From: Caballeronia sordidicola | GTDB lineage: Bacteria > Pseudomonadota > Gammaproteobacteria > Burkholderiales > Burkholderiaceae | Assembly (NCBI RefSeq): GCF_000729995.1 | Contig: NZ_JNFG01000011.1 | Location: forward strand, 62,001 to 126,000 | Length of the DNA: 64,000 bases | Reading direction: 5' to 3' | Shown here: positions 52,387 through 61,053 of the stretch, piece by piece | Position numbering within the stretch: the stretch's first letter is position 1 | Layout: each line of letters begins with the position of its first letter | Notes under the pieces: model-generated | Database searches by the model: none | Seen by the model: only the letters and a program-made list of their open reading frames with translations | What the model was told of the DNA's origin: nothing | Position numbers and translations under genes: made by a program

Positions 52387-52623
52387 GTGCCGACTGCAAA
52401 CCTGTTTGGCACGCCCGGACAACCGAGGCGTCCGCTGTACATATCGAAGAAGGTCAGGCAAAACGATTTATTCAAGCATGCCGGCTATGTGGCAGGCATT
52501 CCGGTCATATGCAGTAGCCGGGATTGCCCGCCACGCTCCTACTCGGAAGCGGATTTCCTGAAGGCTATTCTTCCCCTTGCGCAAAAGCGTGCGTCGAAGA
52601 AGGGGCAAGCAACCGTCCCGTGA
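52387..52623 (+). CDS. Small hypothetical protein
   Basis: This 78-residue frame starts at GTG with GGAACGAG about 10 nt upstream. The product is basic (ISKKVRQNDLFKHAGYVAG, QKRASKKGQ) and has two nearby cysteines (VICSSRDCPP). I do not recognise a family. It follows the stem-loop after the papain-like gene, so it may be a separate unit or a read-through partner. Coding potential is uncertain. Confidence 0.4.
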   Translation: MPTANLFGTPGQPRRPLYISKKVRQNDLFKHAGYVAGIPVICSSRDCPPRSYSEADFLKAILPLAQKRASKKGQATVP

Positions 52624-52831
52624 GTTCGGCGCTGTGAATCCGCGGGCTCCGGCGAGCAGTGCTGTCGCCGGCGGTCAGGGTGAAGCTGCGGCAAGCCCCG
52701 GCATCTTTACCCTGAACGGACCAGCCCAAATATGACGGATCAGCCGTGTCAAGCCGGCTTGATCCTCCATGTCCTGCAGCGCATAGTCACGCTGCTGGAC
52801 AGGCCCCAACATCTGATAACAGCCGGATGTC

Positions 52832-53164
52832 CTACTGCCCCTTGTAAATTGATTGCATATCGACAGGGACTTGTGCCCGGCCTGCTTCCGAGGTACCGCT
52901 GGACGACGTACCGTATTCGCTGTTTTGCGGAGCCGCCTGCATTTGCGCTTGTGCCTGGTTTTGCGCAGACACGCGCGCCAACGCTGCTTGCAAGTTAGCG
53001 GGATAGGTCGTATCGCTGGCGTTTGCGTCATAGCCGGCCTGTTGAAGCTGGACGAGTTCGGCGCGCACTTGCTCGCGAGTGATCGATCCGCTCTGCTGAG
53101 CAAACGAAGCGATGGGAGCAGCCAGGAACGAGGCCGCGAGAACTACATAGATCGACGATTTCAT
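52832..53164 (-). CDS. DUF4148 domain-containing exported protein
   Basis: This 110-residue periplasmic protein has a clear signal peptide (MKSSIYVVLAASFLAAPIASFAQ). The DUF4148 core ITREQVRAELVQLQQAGYDANASDTTYPANLQAA is a family abundant in Burkholderiaceae, and a Gln/Ala-rich tail follows. GGAGATAAC precedes the ATG. The function is unknown. It stands alone on the minus strand. Confidence 0.9.
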   Translation of the reverse strand: MKSSIYVVLAASFLAAPIASFAQQSGSITREQVRAELVQLQQAGYDANASDTTYPANLQAALARVSAQNQAQAQMQAAPQNSEYGTSSSGTSEAGRAQVPVDMQSIYKGQ

Positions 53165-53849
53165 GTTATCTCCAGAAAGAGTTTCCCGCGCCTGAAAGCC
53201 AGTTCGCAGGCTGTTTCCCCGGTTTGATTGAGAGGTAGTCGCCGGTGTCACACACGATTAGGAATATTTATTAAGTGCCATGTAACGCCGTCACAAAACT
53301 CGACCGATAAAAGCAATCTTGAAGGGTGTTTATAAACTTCGTTCTGGCTTCAGCATTGTCTTGGCGAGGGACTGCTATCGATCGGTCAACGTAGTGTCGT
53401 CGCCAACCGGCCTGGCCGAAACCGTACACATGGAGGATAAGCCCGGATTTTTTGGAGGGACCGGAGCCCCGCGAAAGGAGGGTAGTACTGCCAGTGCGGA
53501 AGCGGCCAGCCGGCGATCGAGCCAACCTATCTTTTCCCGTTGCCGGGCGAGTAAAGGACTTTCACCTTCAAGCAAGTGCGCCCTGCCGGGCGCACACAAA
53601 AAAAAGGCACCCGAGGGTGCCTTAAAGTGAATCTGAGTGAATCTGGTTATTGTTTTTGGTCTCTCTCGCACCGGCCCCAAATGCCGACGGCGCCCCAATA
53701 AGTGAATTGAAGCCATTACAGTGGAAACTTGGATGCTCCGATACGTGAGAGTACTAACGGCACGAATTGGTCAAACTTGAGGCGATTAGGGAATCTACTA
53801 ATCCCAACGAAGCATGCCTGATCATCGACCAATGGAGTCAACACTCCCT
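53165..53849. other. Intergenic region with a terminator and possible small RNA
   Basis: This 685-bp stretch lies between the DUF4148 and Usp genes. It contains a strong minus-strand terminator at 53597-53623, about 230 bp beyond the Usp stop, so the transcript ending there may include an independent small RNA between about 53624 and 53800. AGTGAATCTG is repeated in tandem at 53626-53645. A frame at 53319-53630 runs through the terminator and is not called. Confidence 0.45.
53597..53623 (-). terminator. Rho-independent terminator, minus strand
   Basis: AAGGCACCC and GGGTGCCTT form a 9-bp stem with a 2-nt spacer in the sequence, so the terminal pairs probably open into a slightly larger loop. 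On the minus strand it is followed by a run of eight T. It ends the Usp transcript or a small RNA encoded just upstream of it. Confidence 0.85.
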
Positions 53850-54284
53850 TCAGGCCACCTCGAAGAGAACCCCGCACGACACGCGGTCCAGCAGCAACGC
53901 ATGGTTTTCCCCGGTCCACCAGCGCGCAAAAAATCCTTCAGGGTGATGCCCGATGACAATCAAGTCCACCTTCAAAGAATTGGCGAGGCGCGGAATCTGA
54001 TCAACGGGATTGCCAGTCGCAAAATGGCCCGTTGCGTCGACGTCCCACTCCCGGAGCTTGTCCACGCCCTCCTGGAGAATCTCGCGGGCAACCTGTTCGT
54101 CGAGGTCGAAGCTGATCGCGGACAAGACATCGAACCCGCGCGTCCAATACGAGCAGTCGGGAATAGAAAGCAGGTGAGTCTCGGCATGCAGTTGCTTCGC
54201 AAGCATTGCACCGCAGCGTAACGCGGTCCTGCCCTCCGGCGTTGCGTCGTAACACAGCAGAAACCGATTGAACGGGGACATCAT
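53850..54284 (-). CDS. Universal stress protein (UspA family)
   Basis: This 144-residue single-domain Usp begins MMSPFNRFLLCYDATPEGRTALRCGAMLAKQLHAETHLLSI. The nucleotide-binding region is VDLIVIGHHPEGFFARWWTGENHALLLDRVSCGVLFEV, close to the ATP-binding GxxG-N9-G(S/T) pattern but with GEN in place of the usual GS. AAGGAAACG precedes the ATG at 54284. Upstream, at 54407-54425, lies one of three copies of a MarR-like operator, shared with the divergent HPP gene. Confidence 0.9.
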   Translation of the reverse strand: MMSPFNRFLLCYDATPEGRTALRCGAMLAKQLHAETHLLSIPDCSYWTRGFDVLSAISFDLDEQVAREILQEGVDKLREWDVDATGHFATGNPVDQIPRLANSLKVDLIVIGHHPEGFFARWWTGENHALLLDRVSCGVLFEVA

Positions 54285-54608
54285 CGTTTCCTTTACGGAA
54301 AGTCCGGCGGGGATCCAGCCGAAGGCCGTCCGTCCAGCGTGGTTCCGTGTAAGCGCCGGTAAGCTCGTTGCAGGCACGCACCCTTAGCAGTTCCTTGCTC
54401 TAAGTTTATATCACTTTGTGATATATAAAACGACAATTTACACGATGGCCTGACTCACAACCGAGCTGCCATGACGGCCCGAAGCCGCTCCGACGAACAC
54501 CTTGATATATGTCATAATCACATACTTTTTTACACTATGTTTGGCAGGAGACACTGCCTGACGGTGAGGACGCCCGACATAAGGTCGCTCACACTATCTT
54601 CCAAGCTT
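54285..54608. promoter_or_regulatory. Divergent usp/HPP promoter region
   Basis: This 324-bp AT-rich gap separates the Usp and HPP genes. It contains the MarR-like palindrome at 54407-54425. If the HPP protein starts at an earlier in-frame ATG (54471 or 54537) the gap shortens accordingly. Confidence 0.5.
54407..54425. promoter_or_regulatory. MarR-like operator, copy A
   Basis: TATATCAC-TTT-GTGATATA is a perfect 8-bp palindrome with a 3-bp centre. Identical arms occur at 57276-57294 and 60657-60675. It lies between the divergent Usp and HPP genes and overlaps AT-rich -10-like sequence on both strands, which suits a repressor site. Confidence 0.8.
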
Positions 54609-55748
54609 ATGGTCCGATCCGCTCTCGCACGTTGGCTTCTCAGCTTCTCCCCTTCACCCGTCGCACTTGCGTGGCCCGAACGATTCAGGTCCTGTCTCGG
54701 CGCCCTGCTCGGCATATCCTTCACCGCAGGGGTGATGCACGTTTTCCTGGGCGACAACGCGTTCATCCCTCTGCTGGTTGCGCCAATGGGGGCCTCCGCA
54801 GTGCTGCTGTTCGCTGTGCCCGCGAGCCCTCTCGCGCAACCCTGGTCGATCGTCGGCGGCAATATCGTTTCCGCGATTATCGGCGTGGCGTGTGCAACCT
54901 GGATCACGAACCCGATCGACGCCGCGCCGATTGCAGTGGCACTGTCGATTGGTGCGATGTTCGCGTTCAGGTGCGTGCATCCTCCCTCGGGCGCGGTCGC
55001 GCTCACTGCCGTGCTCGGCGGGCCAGCCGTGCATGCGCTCGGATTCGGATTTGTCATTGCGCCAATAGCAGCGCAGTCGTTTGCACTGCTGGCGGTCGCG
55101 ATCGTGTTCCACGCGTCGACAGGGCATCGCTATCCTCATGCAGCGCGCTCAGCGAAGGAGACCGGCGTCCGTGCGCCGGCGGCCAGTCCTGGCTTCACAC
55201 GAGAAGACCTCGAGGCGGTGCTCGGCCGTCGCAACGAATTGCTGGACATCGACCCATCGGATCTCGAATCGCTGCTGCTGGAAATACAGCTGCAATCGTA
55301 TGCGCGCAGTTTCAGCGGACTGAGCTGCGCGGACATCATGTCCAGCCCCGTCGTTTCGATCGCATCCGGCACGACGATTACCACTGCCGCCGCCATGCTC
55401 AAGCGTCATGGCATCAAAGCGCTTCCTGTCATTGATGACCGCGCGTTCGTGGTCGGCATCGTCACTCAGGCCGACGTCGCGAGAAACATGGCGGCCGGAA
55501 AGCTCAGGGTGTTGGCGACATTGATCGACAGATGGTTCGCCGGGCCCGGTTCAGCACTCACGGTCGCGTCCATCATGACGACCCACGTGTCCACAGTCAG
55601 CGCCACGACATCGATTGCCAAGCTCGTGCCACTATTCGCCGCCTATGGCCACCACCATATTCCGGTGCTCGATACGCAGGAAAAACTCGCCGGCATGATC
55701 ACGCAGGCCGACCTGATACTGGGCCTCTACCGGCAAACGCACACCTAG
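54609..55748 (+). CDS. HPP-family integral membrane protein with two CBS domains
   Basis: This 379-residue protein has four hydrophobic helices (about residues 20-160) containing the name-giving motif RCVHPPSGAVALTAVLGG, and two CBS domains (about 235-290 and 310-365; TTITTAAAMLKRHGIKALPVID, GHHHIPVLDTQEKLAGMITQADLIL). HPP proteins have been linked to nitrite transport in plastids and cyanobacteria; the bacterial CBS-fused forms are uncharacterised. The start is uncertain: MVRSALARWLLSFSP fits homologues but lacks a clear ribosome-binding site, and ATGs at 54471 and 54537 are in frame. It is probably controlled by MarR through operator A. Confidence 0.87.
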   Translation: MVRSALARWLLSFSPSPVALAWPERFRSCLGALLGISFTAGVMHVFLGDNAFIPLLVAPMGASAVLLFAVPASPLAQPWSIVGGNIVSAIIGVACATWITNPIDAAPIAVALSIGAMFAFRCVHPPSGAVALTAVLGGPAVHALGFGFVIAPIAAQSFALLAVAIVFHASTGHRYPHAARSAKETGVRAPAASPGFTREDLEAVLGRRNELLDIDPSDLESLLLEIQLQSYARSFSGLSCADIMSSPVVSIASGTTITTAAAMLKRHGIKALPVIDDRAFVVGIVTQADVARNMAAGKLRVLATLIDRWFAGPGSALTVASIMTTHVSTVSATTSIAKLVPLFAAYGHHHIPVLDTQEKLAGMITQADLILGLYRQTHT

Positions 55749-55806
55749 CCGAGGCGAGAAACGCGAAGCTGGCACTTGGGGACACAGCCGCCGGCACGGC
55801 TTACTG

Positions 55807-56028
55807 CTATCCGGCCTGACTACGCAGGTGGGCCAATCTCGACGCCGCCGCCTTGACTGGCTTACCGGTAATTTCGTCATGGCTGTCGGCGCTTAGTCCT
55901 GCAAATCGTCCATTGGCCTGCGCGTGCTGCAGCACGTCCTGCGGAATCAGCGACGCCAACACGAACGTCACGCCGGCTCCTGCCGCCATCAAGGCGATTG
56001 TGCCGGCTATCCATAGTGCGATGCCCAT
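55807..56028 (-). CDS. Small single-pass membrane protein
   Basis: This 73-residue protein begins with one transmembrane helix (MGIALWIAGTIALMAAGAGVTFVLASLI), followed by a hydrophilic tail (HAQANGRFAGLSADSHDEITGKPV). AAGGAG lies upstream of the ATG, so it is likely to be real. I do not recognise a family. It converges with the HPP-CBS gene and is followed by no clear terminator. Confidence 0.65.
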   Translation of the reverse strand: MGIALWIAGTIALMAAGAGVTFVLASLIPQDVLQHAQANGRFAGLSADSHDEITGKPVKAAASRLAHLRSQAG

Positions 56029-56296
56029 TTTCGACTCCTTCGCTTGATCGTTCGTTGTTGGATCTCTTCAGCATCTGTCGGGCCTTCATGGGCGCGACAT
56101 CGAAAATATCTCAATCCGATTTCATTTAAGCATCCGTATCGCATGGCAACAAGTTAAATATATTGCTGTTTACATGCAATAATTTTGAATATAAAAAGCG
56201 CTTGAAGCGATAGTCAGGCAGGTGGCTGATGGTTGCAGTTGATCCACGGTGCAGAACTCCCGCCCTTTCAAATCAAACTATTTGCATGCAGGCCCC

Positions 56297-57160
56297 ATGG
56301 ACGTCGAACTCGCGCGCACGTTTCTTCAGGTGGTCAGATCGGGAAGTCTGGTCTCGGCAGCCGCACACCTGCACGTCACCCAGACCGCGGTGACCGCACG
56401 AATCAAAAACCTCGAAGCGCAACTGAAGTGCCGCCTGTTCGAACGCAACAAAGCGGGCGCGCGGCTCACCACAGATGGTGAAAAATTTCTCGGCTACGCC
56501 AGCCAGCTCGTCCAGACGTGGGAGGCGGCGTGCCGCGATCTGCCATTGCCAAGCGGCTACGACGACATGTTCACGTTCGGTGCGGACGCGAGTCTCGCGA
56601 ATCCACTCGTGCTGCATTGGGCCGCCCGGTTGCGCCAGGATCTATCTACCCATGCAGTGCGCGCGGAGTTGGGAGACGGTGCTGTGCTCCAGCAAAAAGT
56701 GCGCGGTGGCGTACTCGATGCGGCGCTCGTATACGGACCGGAGTATGTCGCGGGCATTCAGGTCGAGGAGATAGTGGAGGAAAAGCTGGTGCTGATCCGG
56801 ACATCACAAAAAGCGGGACCGTATGTCTACGTCGACTGGGGTCCCGAATACAGGCGACAGCACGACATATCGCTGCCCGAGCACGCGAAGTCGTCGCTGT
56901 ATTTCAACCTCGGCCCGCTGGCTCTGCAATACATCCTTCAGTTTGGAGGCTCGGGCTATTTCAGAACCCGCGTCGTCAAGTCTTACCTCGATCATGGCGT
57001 CCTCGAACGAATCGTCGAGGCACCTGAGTTCTCCTATCCCGTGTACGTGGTCTATCCGCGATCGTCGAGCAGAACCGGCTTGCAAGCGGCGCTGACCATC
57101 TTGCGACAAGTAGTGAAGGAGGACGCCGACTGGTCGCAGCGATGGGACTTCCTCGTCTAG
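56297..57160 (+). CDS. LysR-family transcriptional regulator
   Basis: This 287-residue regulator begins MDVELARTFLQVVRSGSLVSAAAHLHVTQTAVTARIKNLE, with the LysR helix-turn-helix. The effector domain is divergent (GADASLANPLVLHWAARLRQD, SSLYFNLGPLALQYILQFGGSGYFRTRVV). A longer frame from 56249 would add 16 unlikely residues. The 268-bp AT-rich gap upstream separates it from the small membrane protein gene and holds its promoter. The target is unknown. Confidence 0.88.
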   Translation: MDVELARTFLQVVRSGSLVSAAAHLHVTQTAVTARIKNLEAQLKCRLFERNKAGARLTTDGEKFLGYASQLVQTWEAACRDLPLPSGYDDMFTFGADASLANPLVLHWAARLRQDLSTHAVRAELGDGAVLQQKVRGGVLDAALVYGPEYVAGIQVEEIVEEKLVLIRTSQKAGPYVYVDWGPEYRRQHDISLPEHAKSSLYFNLGPLALQYILQFGGSGYFRTRVVKSYLDHGVLERIVEAPEFSYPVYVVYPRSSSRTGLQAALTILRQVVKEDADWSQRWDFLV

Positions 57161-57275
57161 CGTTGCACCGGGCTCTCGCGCGCTTGACCGGTCGTCTGTG
57201 CTCTTTACAGTTCCATCAGCCCAAGTGCGCGTCACACCAAGCTTCCCGGTCCTGCGCATGCAGGACTCTTCCATA

Positions 57276-57294
57276 TATATCACCATGTGATATA
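57276..57294. promoter_or_regulatory. MarR-like operator, copy B (marR promoter)
   Basis: TATATCAC-CAT-GTGATATA lies 36 bp upstream of marR. Its right arm runs into TATAAT (57291-57296), a perfect -10 hexamer, so a bound regulator would block RNA polymerase. This is the expected autoregulatory site. Confidence 0.82.
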
Positions 57295-57330
57295 ATTTAA
57301 ATGTAGGTTCGTGACAGGACTTTTCCCCCC

Positions 57331-57744
57331 ATGAAAGAAGCTTCCCGCACACTCAGCAAAGAAAACTTTGAACAGCTGTCCGAGTTCCGCTACCAGATGC
57401 GGCGATTCGAGCGGTTCTCCGAGCAAGCCGCTCAGGATGAAGGCATTACGCCGCTGCAGTATTTGCTGTTGTTGCATATCAAGGGGTATCCGGACCGCGA
57501 TTGGGCAACGGTGGGCGAACTCGCTGAGCGTCTTCAGGCACATCACCATGGCGTAGTTGCGCTCGTGTCGCGGTGTGAAGCGTTGGATCTGGTCAAGAGA
57601 AAGCCTAGCGAAACTGATCGCCGCCAGGTCGAGGTTCATCTGCTGAAACCCGGAGAAAAAATCCTCTCGCGGCTAGCCGAATTGCATCGGGCAGAACTGA
57701 AGTCGCTCGCGGGGACCTTCCGCGTTCCGCAGGTCGATCTTTAG
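57331..57744 (+). CDS. MarR-family transcriptional regulator
   Basis: This 137-residue winged-helix dimer has the recognition segment TVGELAERLQAHHHGVVALVSRCEALDLV and the wing KRKPSETDRRQVEVHLLKPGEK, containing the conserved D-R region. Residues 10-40 and 110-137 form the dimerising helices. Its promoter carries a perfect palindrome that recurs upstream of the Usp/HPP and DUF1840 genes. It is followed by the ClC gene (51-bp gap), which is probably in the same transcript. The signal it senses is not known. Confidence 0.93.
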   Translation: MKEASRTLSKENFEQLSEFRYQMRRFERFSEQAAQDEGITPLQYLLLLHIKGYPDRDWATVGELAERLQAHHHGVVALVSRCEALDLVKRKPSETDRRQVEVHLLKPGEKILSRLAELHRAELKSLAGTFRVPQVDL

Positions 57745-57794
57745 ATCGATGCATGCGGATGCAATAAACAAATCCGAATTGTTCAGGAGTTAAT

Positions 57795-59585
57795 GTGCAC
57801 GAAAACGCTTCACGAGGTGATTTTGCAGCGAATGCTCATCTGCCGCGCATCACGGCCATTGCGGTAGTAATCGGCGCGTTGAGCACGGTCACGGCCTATG
57901 TCCTGCTCCACCTGATCAATTTCTTCACCAACCTTTTCTTCTTCCAGTCCCTGTCGTTTGAGAATCACTCGCCCGCGGGAAATACCCTCGGTCTTTGGGT
58001 GATCGTAATTCCCGTGATCGGTGGCCTGGTGATCGGACTGATCGCGCGCTATGGCAGCGAAGCCATCCGCGGACACGGCATTCCTGAAGCGATCGAAGCC
58101 ATCCTGTTCGGCAAGAGCAAGATGTCGCCGAAGGTCGCGGTGCTCAAGCCCCTGTCCTCCGCAATAGCCATCGGCAGCGGCGGCCCGTTCGGTGCGGAAG
58201 GGCCAATCATCATGACGGGTGGCGCCATCGGGTCGCTGATCGCACAGTATTTCCACCTGACCGCCGGTGAACGCAAGACGCTGCTCGTCGCCGGTGCCGT
58301 AGCCGGGATGACGGCGGTGTTCGGTACACCTGTCGCGGCGGTCCTGCTCGCGGTCGAGTTGCTGCTGTTCGAACTGCGCCCGCGTAGCCTGCTGCCCGTT
58401 GCGGTGGCGTGCGCGGTGGCTGGGTTCACGCGGCCCCTTCTGATCGGCAGCGGCGCCCTGTTCCCGTTGCAAACCCTCCCACTGGGTCCGCTCGGCCTCA
58501 TTTCATGCGTGGTCGCGGGACTCGTGGCGGGCGCCATGTCCTGGGGTTTGTCATCGGCCTTATACAAGGTCGAGGACCTCTTCGGCAAATTGCCGATTCA
58601 CTGGATGTGGTGGCCGGCGCTGGGCGGCATTGCGGTCGGCATCGGCGGATATTTTGAGCCGCGTGCGCTCGGCGTGGGCTATGACGTCATCGGTGATCTG
58701 CTGCATAACCATCTTGCGATCAGCGTCGTGGCCGGTCTGATACTGGTGAAGGCGATCATGTGGGTCATCGCCCTCGGTTCCGGCACATCCGGAGGCGTAC
58801 TCGCGCCGCTGCTGATGATGGGCGCGGCCATGGGAACCATCTTCGGACCGTTCCTGCCTGGCGGGGAACCCGCAGTATGGCCGCTGGTATTCATGGCGGC
58901 GACGCTCGGCGGAATGATGCGCGCACCGATCATGGCAACCGTGTTCGCGTTCGAACTTACCCATGACGCCAACGTGCTGCTGCCTCTCCTCATGGCGTCG
59001 GCTGTTGCGTACGGATTCACGGTGCTGCTGATGCGGCGCTCCATCCTGACCGAGAAGATCGCGCGCCGCGGTTATCACATCTATCGGGAATACGGCATCG
59101 ATCCTCTTGAACGCCATTTCGTCGAAGAGGTGATGACGCGCAAGGTCGAGACGATCGATGCGGATATGCCGGTCGCCGAGGTGCTCGCAAAATACTTTGG
59201 TGAGAAGCAAATCCATCGCGCGTTTCCGGTGACGCGAGACGGCGCCCTGGTAGGGATGATCGAGCGTGACGGATTTATCGCGCGAACCGGCAATCCAGCC
59301 ATCCAGGTCATGAGCAACCTGTTCGGCGCAAACACACCCATCATGGCGTTGCCCGGCGAAACCTGCCGGATCGCGTCCAACCGGTTGGCCGTGCATGGGC
59401 TCGAGCGCTTGCCCGTGGTCTCTGATCCGCAGTCGCGTCATCTCGTGGGCTTGATAAGCCGTAGCGATCTGGTGAAACCGTCGCTCGCTTTCTTCGAGGA
59501 AGAGGAACATCGCGAGATGTTCCGGCGCTCTCCCCTGCACCATTTGAAAAAGCGGTTTTCACCGGTGCCCAGGCATAAAGACTAA
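57795..59585 (+). CDS. ClC-family chloride channel/antiporter with C-terminal CBS pair
   Basis: This 596-residue membrane protein has about 10-12 helical segments with ClC selectivity motifs: GSGGPFGAEGPII (gating glutamate kept in GAEGP), and GSGTSGGVLAPLLMMGAAMG. Two CBS domains occupy about residues 440-495 and 505-570. Translation begins at GTG with AGGAG upstream; the overlapping ATG at 57793 is out of frame. It probably moves chloride or fluoride-like anions, with nucleotide sensing by the CBS pair. It is likely to be co-transcribed with marR. Confidence 0.92.
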   Translation: MHENASRGDFAANAHLPRITAIAVVIGALSTVTAYVLLHLINFFTNLFFFQSLSFENHSPAGNTLGLWVIVIPVIGGLVIGLIARYGSEAIRGHGIPEAIEAILFGKSKMSPKVAVLKPLSSAIAIGSGGPFGAEGPIIMTGGAIGSLIAQYFHLTAGERKTLLVAGAVAGMTAVFGTPVAAVLLAVELLLFELRPRSLLPVAVACAVAGFTRPLLIGSGALFPLQTLPLGPLGLISCVVAGLVAGAMSWGLSSALYKVEDLFGKLPIHWMWWPALGGIAVGIGGYFEPRALGVGYDVIGDLLHNHLAISVVAGLILVKAIMWVIALGSGTSGGVLAPLLMMGAAMGTIFGPFLPGGEPAVWPLVFMAATLGGMMRAPIMATVFAFELTHDANVLLPLLMASAVAYGFTVLLMRRSILTEKIARRGYHIYREYGIDPLERHFVEEVMTRKVETIDADMPVAEVLAKYFGEKQIHRAFPVTRDGALVGMIERDGFIARTGNPAIQVMSNLFGANTPIMALPGETCRIASNRLAVHGLERLPVVSDPQSRHLVGLISRSDLVKPSLAFFEEEEHREMFRRSPLHHLKKRFSPVPRHKD

Positions 59586-59671
59586 GCAACCCGCGAGCGC
59601 CCGTAGGCCGCTCCCAAGGCTGTAGCGTCCGACGCCTGGCGGCTCATCGCGTCGACCGATTGGAAAACGTC

Positions 59672-60574
59672 ATGTCTTACAAAACGATCGAAGACACCAT
59701 CGGCAACACGCCGCTGGTCCAGCTCCAGCGCATCCCTGATGACGGCACAGTCAAGCGGGGCACCGTGATCCTCGGCAAGCTCGAGGGACACAACCCCGCG
59801 GGCTCGGTGAAGGACCGGCCTGCGCTGTCGATGATCAAGCACGCGGAAGCCCGTGGGCACATCAAGCCGGGCGACACGTTGATCGAATCCACGAGCGGCA
59901 ATACCGGGATCGCGCTCGCGATGGTGGCGGCAATCCGTGGCTACAGGATGGTCCTGATCACGCCGGAAGATATCTCGGTAGAACGCCGCCAGAGCATGGC
60001 GGCCTTCGGCGCGCAAATAATCCTGACGCCGGCAACCGGTGGTATGGAATACGCTCGCGATCTGGCCGAAAAAATGCAACAGGAGGGCCAGGGCGTGATC
60101 CTCGACCAGTTCGCCAATCCCGACAATCCGTTGGCTCACTACGAGACCACCGGACCCGAGATCTGGCGTGACACGGCGGGACGCATTACCCATTTCGTCT
60201 CCGCGATGGGGACCACCGGCACAATCATGGGTGTATCGCGCTTTCTGAAGGAACAGAGCGGGAGCGTGGAAATTGTCGGCGTGCAGCCGGAGGATGGTTC
60301 GCGCATTCCCGGCATCCGTAGGTGGCCGGAATCGCATACGCCAAGGATTTTCGAGCGAAGCCGCATAGATCGGATCGAGACCGTCAGTCAGGCGGCGTCA
60401 GAAGCCATGGTGCAACGCCTGGCTGCCGAAGAAGGCATCTTTTGCGGCGTCTCGGCAGCGGGCGCGTGCGAAGTCGCTTTACGGATCGCCCGTCAGGTTG
60501 AAAATGCGACGATTGTCTTTGTAGTGTGCGATCGCGGTGACCGGTATCTGTCGACGGGACTATTTCCGGCGTAG
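59672..60574 (+). CDS. cysM: Cysteine synthase B (O-acetylserine sulfhydrylase, CysM type)
   Basis: This 300-residue PLP enzyme makes cysteine from O-acetylserine (or O-phosphoserine) and sulfide or thiosulfate. The catalytic lysine is in NPAGSVKDRPA, the phosphate- and substrate-binding loops are ESTSGNTGIA and MGTTGTIMGVSRFL, and VQPEDGSRIPGIRRWP is typical of CysM. The ATG at 59672 is preferred over a TTG at 59660. It lies 86 bp after the ClC gene in the same direction and may belong to the MarR-controlled transcript. Confidence 0.92.
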   Translation: MSYKTIEDTIGNTPLVQLQRIPDDGTVKRGTVILGKLEGHNPAGSVKDRPALSMIKHAEARGHIKPGDTLIESTSGNTGIALAMVAAIRGYRMVLITPEDISVERRQSMAAFGAQIILTPATGGMEYARDLAEKMQQEGQGVILDQFANPDNPLAHYETTGPEIWRDTAGRITHFVSAMGTTGTIMGVSRFLKEQSGSVEIVGVQPEDGSRIPGIRRWPESHTPRIFERSRIDRIETVSQAASEAMVQRLAAEEGIFCGVSAAGACEVALRIARQVENATIVFVVCDRGDRYLSTGLFPA

Positions 60575-60656
60575 GAAACTCGGCTTTTCGTCGATGGCGC
60601 CATGCGGTGTGTAATGCCGCTTCCGCGTGACTAATACCTCCTGGTCCGATTCATTC

Positions 60657-60675
60657 TATATCACATCGTGATATA
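60657..60675. promoter_or_regulatory. MarR-like operator, copy C
   Basis: TATATCAC-ATC-GTGATATA lies 58 bp upstream of the DUF1840 gene. The right arm again runs into a perfect TATAAT (60672-60677), the same architecture as at marR. Confidence 0.82.
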
Positions 60676-60732
60676 ATATTGATGTCGCGTTATTTCACGC
60701 GAAGGGCTTCAGTGAACAGGAGGTGGTCTGCC

Positions 60733-61053
60733 ATGTTGATCACATTCAAATCGCGAGCATCACCCGACGTGTTGATGCTTGCCGACCTCGCAACTTACCT
60801 TCTTGGTATTGTTGGCAAACGACTTAGCCCGCGTGGAGTTATCGCACGCGATGAGTTATCAAATGTCATTGGCCGGATGGAAAACGCCATCGCGGAAGAC
60901 CAGAGAACGTCTGATGCACACGATGAGATGCACTACGGAACACAAACGGGTGTACATGAGCGCAGTGCAGGACTCGCACAGCGCGCGTATCCTTTTTTGG
61001 GCATGCTTCGTGAAGCTCGAAAAGAGGATGCAGACATTATCTGGGGCCTGTAG
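60733..61053 (+). CDS. DUF1840 domain-containing protein
   Basis: This 106-residue protein matches DUF1840: MLITFKSRASPDVLMLADLATYLLGIVGK, then a helical region and the C-terminal RAYPFLGMLREARKEDADIIWGL. AGGAGG precedes the ATG; the longer frame from 60679 starts inside the promoter. The function is unknown. An exact copy of the MarR-like operator overlaps its promoter. Confidence 0.88.
   Translation: MLITFKSRASPDVLMLADLATYLLGIVGKRLSPRGVIARDELSNVIGRMENAIAEDQRTSDAHDEMHYGTQTGVHERSAGLAQRAYPFLGMLREARKEDADIIWGL

Noticed and set aside
53319-53630. 103-codon plus-strand frame downstream of the DUF4148 gene region
   Set aside because: It runs through a clear terminator stem, is low-complexity at the end, and has no ribosome-binding site.
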